NCBI GenBank assembly: GCA_028285595.1
Contig: JANQOW010000119.1
Location: 1-57,501, forward strand
Direction: 5' to 3'
Source of the DNA: Hyphomicrobiales bacterium
GTDB taxonomy: Bacteria > Pseudomonadota > Alphaproteobacteria > Rhizobiales > CAJQND01
DNA length: 57,501 nt
Every line of letters begins with the position of its first letter. The first letter of the stretch is position 1. Made by a program: the position numbers and the translations under genes. The notes below the pieces were generated by a model that saw only the letters and a program-made list of their open reading frames with translations, did not search any database and was not told the origin of the DNA. Positions 9,655 to 16,742 of the stretch are shown here, in pieces.

Positions 9655-10263
9655 TCAACTGGTTTCACACGGCCAAAGATCCCAACCCTTCAAGCGCTCA
9701 TCGTTGATGAATTGAGCAAGTTCGTCTGAGCAGAAAACATCAAACACCGAGTTTTCTTTCGCGCCTCGCCACAGATGATGCGATTTGATCACCTCTGATT
9801 TGAGGGTTCGTTTCCCCTGTTTGCTTAAAAAAGGCGTGAACAGGTCGCGCTCAGCGGCCTCAAGCCCAAATCCGCTTTTGAACTCAGTCTTGTCGACATT
9901 GATGGCATCAAGGAATTGCCGCAGAAGCACCCTGTAATAGATGCCATAGTCTGCCGAGTCGTCATCGCGCTTGACATGAATCGGAAGGAACTCGTGCCTA
10001 CCTGGTTCAAGGTCCTCCAGCTTATCTTTTACCAACTTGCGGACGATCCAAATGGCGCTACCTCCGTCTTGGATCATATCGGGCGGCCCGGATTTCTTTC
10101 GCGGTTTTTTGACCCTCAAGACTTTGGACAAAGATGCTTTGTAATCTTCGGTTAGTTCCTGGCCCAGCAAGTAAGGCCGCTCAAGGCTCATCTCCATTGG
10201 GGGGTCATAAGCGCTCTCGATCCAGTTTCCGCCAGGATGATCAGGTTGCACCCAGTAAGGCAT
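9655..10263 (-). CDS. Imm11/DUF1629-like immunity protein, probable antidote of the AHH-RTX protein
   Basis: 202 residues from the ATG at 10263 (MPYWVQPDHP). AGGAG lies 9 bases before this ATG; the ATG at 10269 would leave only 3 bases, and the longer frame starting at 10305 has no such site. The C-terminal part (DVFCSDELAQFINDERLKGWDLWPCE) matches the signature region of the DUF1629/Imm11 family, soluble immunity proteins often found beside AHH or other pre-toxin genes. No signal peptide or membrane segment, consistent with cytosolic protection. The gene is directly upstream of the toxin gene (80 bases) on the same strand, next to the part encoding the nuclease domain. The assignment is by eye and moderate; the pairing is inferred from adjacency. 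Confidence 0.65.
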   Translation of the reverse strand: MPYWVQPDHPGGNWIESAYDPPMEMSLERPYLLGQELTEDYKASLSKVLRVKKPRKKSGPPDMIQDGGSAIWIVRKLVKDKLEDLEPGRHEFLPIHVKRDDDSADYGIYYRVLLRQFLDAINVDKTEFKSGFGLEAAERDLFTPFLSKQGKRTLKSEVIKSHHLWRGAKENSVFDVFCSDELAQFINDERLKGWDLWPCETS

Positions 10264-10294
10264 TTGCATTCGCTCCTCGTTCACACGTTGACGC

Positions 10295-10318
10295 CGTCTA
10301 GACACATCAATCTAGACG
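10295..10318. promoter_or_regulatory. Perfect 8-bp inverted repeat upstream of immunity-toxin genes
   Basis: CGTCTAGA (10295-10302) and TCTAGACG (10311-10318) are separated by 8 bases. They lie 32-55 bases upstream of the immunity start. The size fits an operator for a dimeric repressor, but it could equally be a short mRNA hairpin. No regulator gene is adjacent. Confidence 0.45.
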
Positions 10319-10367
10319 ATCATCCGACCATCCGCAGCAGCAGTGCGTTCTCCAATCGCATAGTCCG

Positions 10368-10661
10368 TCATAACCAACCGCCTCCCCCAGGCACCCCACC
10401 CCGCCTCTTCATGCGGCTCACCCAGTCCCCCGGCGGCACGCGCTTCAGCCGGTCGGTCATCTCAGCCGGGTTGCGCCGCTCGCGTTTCACGGCCTTGCCA
10501 GGCAACACCTTGGCCCGCCAACCTCTCGCTCTCTGATTAACCGAAGACAGGCCACTGGCGGTCCCCCCGCAGGTCACCGCGACCACCGCCAGCAGCCCTG
10601 CCCCCGGCTCTATGCGCTCCACATAATGAGCGCGCAGAAATGTTGGATTGCGCTCGATCAT
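10368..10661 (-). CDS. Small hypothetical protein, uncertain
   Basis: 97 residues (MIERNPTFLR...), basic, with a mildly hydrophobic patch at about residues 20-35 and a Gly-rich end (GGVPGGGGWL). GGGGGGA lies close before the ATG. I recognise no family. It occupies most of the 555-base interval between the amidohydrolase and the immunity gene, on the same strand as both, downstream of a CtrA-type box. It may be a spurious frame; coding character is not strong. Confidence 0.3.
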   Translation of the reverse strand: MIERNPTFLRAHYVERIEPGAGLLAVVAVTCGGTASGLSSVNQRARGWRAKVLPGKAVKRERRNPAEMTDRLKRVPPGDWVSRMKRRGGVPGGGGWL

Positions 10662-10691
10662 AATCCCCCCGGTCCGAGCTGCTGCACATCG

Positions 10692-10706
10692 TTAACAAAA
10701 GGTTAA
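10692..10706. promoter_or_regulatory. CtrA-type box TTAA-N7-TTAA
   Basis: TTAACAAAAGGTTAA matches the spacing of the alphaproteobacterial cell-cycle regulator CtrA site. The identical 15-mer occurs again at 14525-14539. It sits upstream of the small frame at 10368-10661 and of the immunity-toxin pair. Binding is inferred from motif form only. Confidence 0.45.
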
Positions 10707-10818
10707 CGCACACTCAAAGGCGCCACAATAGTTTTCTAAACGCACATATGCGACATAATGCACCTTTAACGGGCAATAAGATGTATTGATCGCCGCTAAA
10801 GTGGCGCATGAGGGAGGT

Positions 10819-12069
10819 TTATCCGGCGATTTCCGCCGTCTCCACAACCGCATGGAACAGCACTTCCGCGCCGGCCGTGCTCCAGTCCTTGGTGATCTCT
10901 TCGGCCTCGTTGTGAGACAGCCCATCCACACACGGACACATGACCATCGCGGTCGGTGCCACACGGTTGATCCAGCAGGCATCGTGGCCCGCCCCGGACA
11001 CAATGTTCATGTGCGAGTAGCCCAGCCGCTCAGCCGCGTTGCGGATGGCGCTCACACAGCCCTCGTCAAAGGCCGGCGGGTCGAACTGGCCCACAAGCTC
11101 GCACGCAAACGTCACGCCCAGGTCATCGCACAGCGTCTGCGCCTCAGCCTTCATACGCTCCACCATGGCCTCCAACCGGTCCAGTTCGTGGGAGCGGAAA
11201 TCGACCGTGAACACCACCTGGCCCGGAATGATGTTGCGCGAGTTGGGCGAAACCTCGATATGGCCGATGGCGCCCACCGCGTTGGGCTGATTGTCCATGG
11301 CAATGTCGTGCACCAGCTCGGTGATCTGCGCCAGCCCCCGGCCCGCATTCTTGCGCAAGGCCATGGGCGTTGAACCGGTGTGGCTCTCCTTGCCGGTGAC
11401 CGTACACTGGACCCAGCGCAGGCCCTGTCCGTGGGTCACCACCCCGATGTCTTTGCCTTCAGCCTCCAAAATGGGCCCCTGCTCGATGTGCAGCTCAAAG
11501 AAGGCGTGCATCTTGCGATCGCCCAACGTCTCATCGCCTTTCCAGCCAATGCGCTGAAGCTCATCGCCAAACGTCTTGCCCTCCAGATCCTTGGACGCAT
11601 AGGCCGTCTCCAAGTCAATGCCGCCCACAAATGCGGTGGACGCCATCATGGGCGGCGTAAAGCGCGCGCCCTCCTCGTTGGTCCAGTTGGTGACCACGAT
11701 GGGGCGTTTGGTTTTGATGTCCATATCGTTAAGGGTGCGGATGATCTCCAGACCGGCCAACACACCCAAGACGCCGTCATAACGCCCGCCGGTGGGCTGG
11801 GTGTCCAGGTGCGAGCCCACATAGACCGGCAAAGCTTCCGGATCGGTGCCCTCGCGCCGCATGAACATTGTGCCCATTTCATCGACGCCCATGGTGAGGC
11901 CCGCGTCTTCGCACCACTGCTGGAACAGTTTGCGGCCCTCGGCGTCCTCATCGGTGACCGCTTGCCGGTTGCTGCCTCCCGCAATGCCGGGCCCAATCTT
12001 CGCAATCTCGTGGATGGAGTCCCAGAGGCGGTCTCCGTTTAATCTCAAATTCTCACCGGGTGCCGACAT
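10819..12069 (-). CDS. M20-family Zn-dependent amidohydrolase (N-carbamoyl-amino-acid hydrolase / allantoate amidohydrolase type)
   Basis: 416 residues from the ATG at 12069 (MSAPGENLRLNG), the usual length for this family. GAGGA lies 10 bases upstream. The frame is open further 5' but that part overlaps the GntR gene and lacks family resemblance. Metal-site motifs are visible: GSHLDTQPTGGRYDG (H87, D98), NEEGARF (E132, E133), ELHIEQGP and the C-terminal LSHNEAEE. Enzymes of this group hydrolyse N-carbamoyl or ureido groups, releasing ammonia and CO2 or a free amino acid, in the cytosol. It is the third gene of an operon with an FAD dehydrogenase and a GntR regulator, 67 bases after the latter. 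The substrate cannot be told from sequence; no hydantoinase gene is adjacent. Confidence 0.85.
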   Translation of the reverse strand: MSAPGENLRLNGDRLWDSIHEIAKIGPGIAGGSNRQAVTDEDAEGRKLFQQWCEDAGLTMGVDEMGTMFMRREGTDPEALPVYVGSHLDTQPTGGRYDGVLGVLAGLEIIRTLNDMDIKTKRPIVVTNWTNEEGARFTPPMMASTAFVGGIDLETAYASKDLEGKTFGDELQRIGWKGDETLGDRKMHAFFELHIEQGPILEAEGKDIGVVTHGQGLRWVQCTVTGKESHTGSTPMALRKNAGRGLAQITELVHDIAMDNQPNAVGAIGHIEVSPNSRNIIPGQVVFTVDFRSHELDRLEAMVERMKAEAQTLCDDLGVTFACELVGQFDPPAFDEGCVSAIRNAAERLGYSHMNIVSGAGHDACWINRVAPTAMVMCPCVDGLSHNEAEEITKDWSTAGAEVLFHAVVETAEIAG

Positions 12070-12136
12070 GGCCGCGTTGTCCTCATGCAAAACGATATGC
12101 TGTTCAGCGGCAAAGCTAACAGGTTTGCGCACCGGC

Positions 12137-12823
12137 TCAAGCCGTAATGTGGACCGCGTCTGCCATAAGCTGCAGCCTGCATTTCTGCGCTGCGGCGATG
12201 TGGGCCCGTGCCGCCTCTTCGGCGTCCTCCGGCTTACGGGCGCGGATGGCGCCGAGGATCGCCTCATGCTCGCTGAGCGCTGTTGCCGGCCGGCCGGGCA
12301 CCGCATAGGTGGTGCCGCGCAGCAAGGCAAGCGCATTGCGTAGTTGCTCCAGCGTCTGCAGCAGATAACGGTTGTGGGCGGCGGCATAAATGGTCTCGTG
12401 AAACAGACGGTTCACTGCCGCCAGGTCCTCTGCGGAACACTCCGCCTCTGCGCTGCGGGCGAGCAGCTGCTCTAAGAGATCGATCTCCGGCTCATCAATA
12501 TGCCGGGCCGCCAACCTCGCCGCCGTGCCCTCCAAAGCCTGACGCATCGCATAAAGCTCGCTGACCTGTTGGCGGTCGAGATCTGCAACGACCACGCCGC
12601 GCCAGGATTGAAAGGTCAAAAGCCCCTCCGTCTCCAGGCGCCTGAAGGCCTCGCGCACCGGGGTCCGCGAGACGCCCAACCAGGTGGCCACTTCGGTTTC
12701 GGTTATCCGTTCTCCGGGCCCGTAGCGCCGCTGCCGGATCGCCTCCAGGATTTGATGACGAACCTGTTCGGCCCGGGGAGACCCGCTCTTTCTGTCGCCC
12801 AAGATTGCGCTCTTCACACTCAT
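12137..12823 (-). CDS. GntR-family transcriptional regulator, FCD subclass
   Basis: 228 residues. N-terminal winged helix (about 15-85) with the GntR signature ERITETEVATWLGVSRTPVREAFRRLETEGLL. The C-terminal all-helical FCD domain (about 90-220) carries the usual His/Asp ligand positions (NRLFHETI, LSEHEAIL, RAHIAAA), which bind a metal and a small organic acid. The start codon overlaps the stop of the preceding dehydrogenase gene (ATGA at 12820-12823), so the two are translationally coupled. A tandem palindrome resembling GntR/FCD sites lies before the first gene of the operon, so this is probably the local, autoregulated repressor of the catabolic genes. Ligand unknown. Confidence 0.9.
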   Translation of the reverse strand: MSVKSAILGDRKSGSPRAEQVRHQILEAIRQRRYGPGERITETEVATWLGVSRTPVREAFRRLETEGLLTFQSWRGVVVADLDRQQVSELYAMRQALEGTAARLAARHIDEPEIDLLEQLLARSAEAECSAEDLAAVNRLFHETIYAAAHNRYLLQTLEQLRNALALLRGTTYAVPGRPATALSEHEAILGAIRARKPEDAEEAARAHIAAAQKCRLQLMADAVHITA

Positions 12824-14325
12824 TCGGCAGCCGGCGCCAACCGGGCTACAGACGCGCCCGCCGAGGCCCCGGCGATCTTTCCAAACACGGAGCCGGCCAT
12901 CAGACCGGTTCCGCCGGGATAATTGAAATAGAACAGCCCGCCCACCAATTCGCCGGCCGCATAAAGCCCGTTGATGGGCTTCAGATCCGTATCGAGCACC
13001 CGGCCATCAGTATCGATCCGCAGGCCGCCGAATGTAAAAGTGACGCCGCAGGTCACGGCAAATGCCTCGAAGGGCGGCTCGTCGATGACGTTCGCCCAGT
13101 TGGATTTGGGAACGGCCAGCCCGTTCGTGCCGCGGCCATCTTTGACGTTTGGGTTGAACGGCACATCCGTCATAACCGCTTCGTTGTATTCCTTGACGGT
13201 CTTCAGGGCACGTTCCGCATCGACCCCCTCCAGCTTGGTCACCAGTTCCTCCAGGGTGTTCGCGCTCACCTTGGTCACCTGGCGAATGCGATATTCATCG
13301 CGCTGCAGGTGTTGCGTTTTGCGGTCAAAGATCTGCCATGCGAACTGTCCGGGCTGGTTCAGGACGACCGCGCCATACTTGGCGTAGGTGTAGTTGCGGA
13401 AATCGGCGCCTTCATCCACAAATCTCTCGCCGTGCGCATTCACCATAATGGCGAACGGGTAAGAGTGCTTCTGAAACCCGTCCCCCACGGCCAAATCACC
13501 GAATTCGGGAGCGTTGCGGTCCCAGCCAACCGCGTGGCATCTGGACCAGTGGCCGAACGAGGCTGCGCCGATATCGAGCGCCATGCGGATACCATCGCCC
13601 GTGTTGAAGCGCGAGCCGCGCACCTTGGCCAGATCCCAGCCAGGGCCCAGATAGCGGGCGCGCCACTCGTGGTTGGCCTCAAACCCGCCGCTGGCAAGAA
13701 CCACCGACCGCGCGGCAAGCACCTCGCGCTTGCCGTTTCGCTGGATCTCGACACCCTGCACACCGGTTTCATCTGCAATCAAAGAGAGGGCTCGCGTGTC
13801 ATAAAGAATATCGATCCCGGCATCTGTCGCCGCCTTGGTCAAGCCATCCACCAAACCAGGGCCGCCCCCCCAGGCTTCCACCGTCAAACCGCCCCAAAAC
13901 TTGAAGCGGCCATCCACCTTGAATGCTTGGCGTCCCCAAATGGGTTGAAATCGGATGCCTTTAGAGCGCATCCACAAAACGGTCTGCTTGCTGCGGCGCA
14001 CGAGGAGTTCTGTGAGATCAGGATCGCAGCGGTACTCGGTGATGCGCCCCATATCGTCGAAGAATTGATCTTCCGTGTAGGTTCCAAAATCGGTCTGCTC
14101 GACTTCTTCATCGGTGAGATCCGGCATGAGGCGCCGCAGATCTTCAATCCCATCGTAAACGCAGCGGATGGCCCCTGCGGTGAAGCGGCTGTTTCCGCCG
14201 GACTCATCCTCGGGAGCACGTTCCAGCACCAACACGGAAGCGCCTTGCTCACGCGCGGCCAAGGCCGCACAGAAAGCAGCATTTCCGCCGCCAACGACAA
14301 TCACATCAATCGGGTTTTCAGCCAT
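12820..14325 (-). CDS. FAD-dependent dehydrogenase of the tricarballylate dehydrogenase (TcuA) / fumarate reductase flavoprotein family
   Basis: 501 residues from the ATG at 14325 (MAENPIDVIVVGGGNAAFCAAL); an ATG at 14340 is an equally possible start, and a longer frame runs through the operator region and is unlikely. The N-terminal dinucleotide motif VIVVGGGNAAFCAALAARE and the C-terminal FAD motif NGLYAAGELVGGLFYFNYPGGTGLMAGSVFGKIAG are intact. The capping domain (about 230-380) is where flavocytochrome-c-like proteins bind dicarboxylates. TcuA oxidises tricarballylate to cis-aconitate with electrons passed on by TcuB. No tcuB is next to it here, so the substrate may differ. First gene of an operon with GntR and an M20 amidohydrolase, preceded by a palindromic operator. 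Confidence 0.8.
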   Translation of the reverse strand: MAENPIDVIVVGGGNAAFCAALAAREQGASVLVLERAPEDESGGNSRFTAGAIRCVYDGIEDLRRLMPDLTDEEVEQTDFGTYTEDQFFDDMGRITEYRCDPDLTELLVRRSKQTVLWMRSKGIRFQPIWGRQAFKVDGRFKFWGGLTVEAWGGGPGLVDGLTKAATDAGIDILYDTRALSLIADETGVQGVEIQRNGKREVLAARSVVLASGGFEANHEWRARYLGPGWDLAKVRGSRFNTGDGIRMALDIGAASFGHWSRCHAVGWDRNAPEFGDLAVGDGFQKHSYPFAIMVNAHGERFVDEGADFRNYTYAKYGAVVLNQPGQFAWQIFDRKTQHLQRDEYRIRQVTKVSANTLEELVTKLEGVDAERALKTVKEYNEAVMTDVPFNPNVKDGRGTNGLAVPKSNWANVIDEPPFEAFAVTCGVTFTFGGLRIDTDGRVLDTDLKPINGLYAAGELVGGLFYFNYPGGTGLMAGSVFGKIAGASAGASVARLAPAAE

Positions 14326-14357
14326 CGTTCCAACGTCCATTCGCTTTTGCCACTCAT

Positions 14358-14379
14358 ATTGTACGCAATTGTATACAAT
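14358..14379. promoter_or_regulatory. Tandem GntR/FCD-like operator
   Basis: ATTGTATACAAT (14368-14379) is a perfect 12-bp palindrome of the TTGTATACAA type bound by many FCD regulators. A partner, ATTGTACGCAAT (14358-14369), abuts it on the same face, offset by 10 bp, with matching ATTG/CAAT ends. The pair lies 33-54 bases upstream of the dehydrogenase start, suited to repression by the GntR protein encoded in the operon. Confidence 0.65.
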
Positions 14380-14524
14380 CTTTATTGCCTGTTTGTAAAC
14401 GGGCGCAGATCGCACCGGAACATCTCTCAGATCAAAATGATGCGATTGCCAGATGGCACGGGAGTTGCGTGCTCGGCGATATGAGCCCTTCTGCGTTCAT
14501 AAAGAAAGCGCTTGGCAAAGGTCC

Positions 14525-14539
14525 TTAACAAAAGGTTAA
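14525..14539. promoter_or_regulatory. CtrA-type box TTAA-N7-TTAA
   Basis: TTAACAAAAGGTTAA, identical to 10692-10706, lies 41-55 bases upstream of the exported Ca-loop protein at 14580. That position suits control of this gene by a CtrA-like regulator. Confidence 0.5.
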
Positions 14540-14579
14540 ATGCTCAAGTAGGGTTGGTTTTGCGTAGGGGAGTTGAGTA

Positions 14580-15107
14580 ATGCGTTCTCAGGTTTTGCAC
14601 CGGTGTGCCGTCCAAATGATTGTTCTAGGCGGCGTTTTAGGGGCCACGAGTTTGGACGCCATGAGCGCGCTCAGAGGTGATGCCGCAGAGCAGGATCACC
14701 AAGCGCCGCTGGTCAGCTCTCCCGTCACCGCCCATGGCACTATCGACTTCGTGGAAATTGATCTCAACTTCGACGGCCGGAAAGATCTGGCCGTTGTTCA
14801 GCGCATTGAGCTCACCTCCAAACCTGAAGTGATCTACTTCTTGTACGATGAAACCCAGAAGCGCTTCACCCGGAATGAAGCGCTTGGAGACCTGTTTTCG
14901 CCTGAATTCGACCCGCGCGCAAAACAGATCAGAACCGGGTGGCGCACAAGCGGCAGCTTGAAGATCTCGGAAATCTACGGTTGGAGCAGCAACCGCCTGA
15001 AGCTTTTGGAGCGCAAGGAGCTCAATCTCAAGACCCGCGAATGCCGTGCCACACGATTTGCGTGGATCAACGAGACAAAATGGCCGCTGGCCGAGCGCGC
15101 CTGTTAA
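14580..15107 (+). CDS. Exported protein with EF-hand-like Ca loop (XAC2610/FG-GAP-like)
   Basis: 175 residues. AGGGGAG lies 7 bases before the ATG. A hydrophobic N-terminal segment (about 10-25) is followed by a polar region, so export is likely. IDFVEIDLNFDGRKDLAVVQ (55-74) contains a DxNxDGxxD calcium-binding loop like those in XAC2610-type and FG-GAP proteins. The remainder is beta-rich, with two Cys near the end (TREC, ERAC). Function unknown. It follows a CtrA-type box and precedes the cyclic-nucleotide/EAL gene on the same strand, with 318 bases and one doubtful small frame between. Confidence 0.7.
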   Translation: MRSQVLHRCAVQMIVLGGVLGATSLDAMSALRGDAAEQDHQAPLVSSPVTAHGTIDFVEIDLNFDGRKDLAVVQRIELTSKPEVIYFLYDETQKRFTRNEALGDLFSPEFDPRAKQIRTGWRTSGSLKISEIYGWSSNRLKLLERKELNLKTRECRATRFAWINETKWPLAERAC

Positions 15108-15192
15108 GAAATACCACCACAATTGGAGCCACTGGCCAGTAAGGTGATCTTATCTTTTGTACGATAGTCTATTCCAGAAGATTGGAACAACT

Positions 15193-15399
15193 ATGAGCAG
15201 ACCGTCGTTGATTGTAATTGCTACTTTGGTGAGGATTGTCCTCCTTGCGATTGCTTGCGGCGTTACGGTGTTCGACAAAGTCCGCTCCCTTAAGGTTCTC
15301 ATTCTCGCGAGCGTCTTCCCGCATTCTCAAAAGGCGGGTGCCGGTTCGGCAGACGCAGAACAAGCCGGCGTGATGAGAATGTCCGACGGGCCTCGTTAA
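15193..15399 (+). CDS. Small single-span membrane protein, uncertain
   Basis: 68 residues from the ATG at 15193 (MSRPSLIVIATLVR); a longer start at 15157 lacks a clear ribosome-binding site too. Residues 5-22 are hydrophobic and the tail is polar (Ala/Gly/Ser-rich). It ends 26 bases before the EAL gene, in the same direction, so it could be a leader gene of that transcript. The opposite strand is also open over the same span (15169-15420). I recognise no family. Confidence 0.35.
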   Translation: MSRPSLIVIATLVRIVLLAIACGVTVFDKVRSLKVLILASVFPHSQKAGAGSADAEQAGVMRMSDGPR

Positions 15400-15425
15400 G
15401 CCCCGGACAGAAGGAGACATGGGCC

Positions 15426-16670
15426 ATGACGGCCGAGTTTCAGTATATCGTGGCGCCTCAAGGCGAAATGCTGTTCCGCGAAGATGATGCGGGTGACTGC
15501 GCCTATATTATCGAGACGGGCCGGGTGCAGATTTCCGTGGAACGCGGCGGCAAGTATGTGCACGTGGCCACATTGGGCCGCGGTGAGATTGTCGGTGAAA
15601 TGGCGATCATTGCAGCCGGACGCCGATCCGCCACAGCGATCGCTCTGGAAGATTGTAAGTTGCAGCGCATTGAGGCCGAACAGTTCAGATCACGTCTGGC
15701 AACCATGGACCCGGTTATGCGCATGCTGATCGAGGTCATCCTGTCGCGTTTCAGAACGACCTTGAAGCAGATTGAGAATGCACCGCCGGAGCTGCGCAAG
15801 CTCGCCCTGGCGCCCCAGCCCCACACGGCCGAAGCCATGAAGAACCTTCGCCTGGAAAGTGAGATAAGCGCCGCGGTCAAGAACGATCAGTTCGTACCCT
15901 ATTATCAGCCCATCGTTGATCTTCGATCCGGCAAGCTCGCCGGCTTCGAAGCGCTCACCCGCTGGGCCCATCCTGAGCGGGGCGTGGTGCCGCCGGGTGT
16001 GTTCATTCCCATTGCCGAGCAAAGTGAACTCATCACTCAGATCACCAACGCCTGCCTGATGAGCGTGTGCAAGGATATTCACGAGTTGCGCAAGGCAGGC
16101 TTACGCAACATTGAGAATGTGGATCTCGTCTTCGTGGGCGTCAACGTGACACCGCGCGATCTCGACCGCCCGGGGTTCTTGAATTGGTTGCAGACCATTC
16201 TGGTCGAAAACGGCCTCTCCACGGACATGCTGAAACTCGAGCTGACCGAGAGCTCCGTCATGACCAACCTGGAGCGGGCCGGCACTGTGTTGCGTAAACT
16301 GCGGCAGCTTGGGTTCGGCGTGGCGATCGACGATTTTGGCACGGGCTATTCCAGCATGAGCCATCTTACCCATTTGCCCATCTCAACCCTGAAGATCGAT
16401 CGTTGCTTCGTGGAAGCGATGGCACACAGCGAGCAAAACAAGAAGATTGTGCAAACCATTCTGAGGCTCGCCGAGGAGCTCGCCATTCCGGTGGTGGCCG
16501 AAGGGGTCGGGTCTGACCAGGTGGAGCGCTTCTTGGCGGCGCATGGTTGCACCTATGGCCAAGGCTACTACTACTCAGAGCCGGTGCCGTTGCAACGCGC
16601 CCTGGAGATCGCCCGCGACTGGCCGAATGTGGCCAGAGTTCCCTCTCTCGAAATCAGTAAAAGCGCCTAA
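15426..16670 (+). CDS. Cyclic-nucleotide-binding / EAL c-di-GMP phosphodiesterase
   Basis: 414 residues. AGGAGA lies 8 bases before the start. Residues 5-120 form a cNMP-binding fold with the phosphate cassette GEMAIIAAGRRSATAIA, including the Arg that binds the cyclic phosphate. Residues 155-400 are an EAL domain with the catalytic set in place: EAL at 175-177, N in VGVNVTPRDL, E in LELTESSVM, DDFGTGYSSM, K in TLKIDR and VAEGVG. It should hydrolyse c-di-GMP to pGpG in the cytosol, probably under cAMP or cGMP control. It faces the GGDEF-EAL gene tail to tail (72-base gap), so two c-di-GMP enzymes converge here. Confidence 0.9.
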   Translation: MTAEFQYIVAPQGEMLFREDDAGDCAYIIETGRVQISVERGGKYVHVATLGRGEIVGEMAIIAAGRRSATAIALEDCKLQRIEAEQFRSRLATMDPVMRMLIEVILSRFRTTLKQIENAPPELRKLALAPQPHTAEAMKNLRLESEISAAVKNDQFVPYYQPIVDLRSGKLAGFEALTRWAHPERGVVPPGVFIPIAEQSELITQITNACLMSVCKDIHELRKAGLRNIENVDLVFVGVNVTPRDLDRPGFLNWLQTILVENGLSTDMLKLELTESSVMTNLERAGTVLRKLRQLGFGVAIDDFGTGYSSMSHLTHLPISTLKIDRCFVEAMAHSEQNKKIVQTILRLAEELAIPVVAEGVGSDQVERFLAAHGCTYGQGYYYSEPVPLQRALEIARDWPNVARVPSLEISKSA

Positions 16671-16742
16671 AGCTCAGCTCAAACGCGCCAGCTCAATCGG
16701 CTGCCCGGTCGGCCGGCTTGAGAGGTTTTGCACGAGCGGTTG

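Noticed and set aside
12070-12387. 5' extension of the amidohydrolase frame
   Set aside because: It overlaps the GntR gene in another frame and reads as low-complexity Arg/Pro/Ser; the ATG at 12069 gives a full-length enzyme.
12805-14484. 559-codon frame on the plus strand
   Set aside because: It is antisense to a clear FAD dehydrogenase and carries no known motifs; GC-rich third positions produce long antisense frames.
15169-15420. 83-codon minus-strand frame opposite the small membrane protein
   Set aside because: No ribosome-binding site or hydrophobic segment; the plus-strand frame is slightly more protein-like, though also doubtful.
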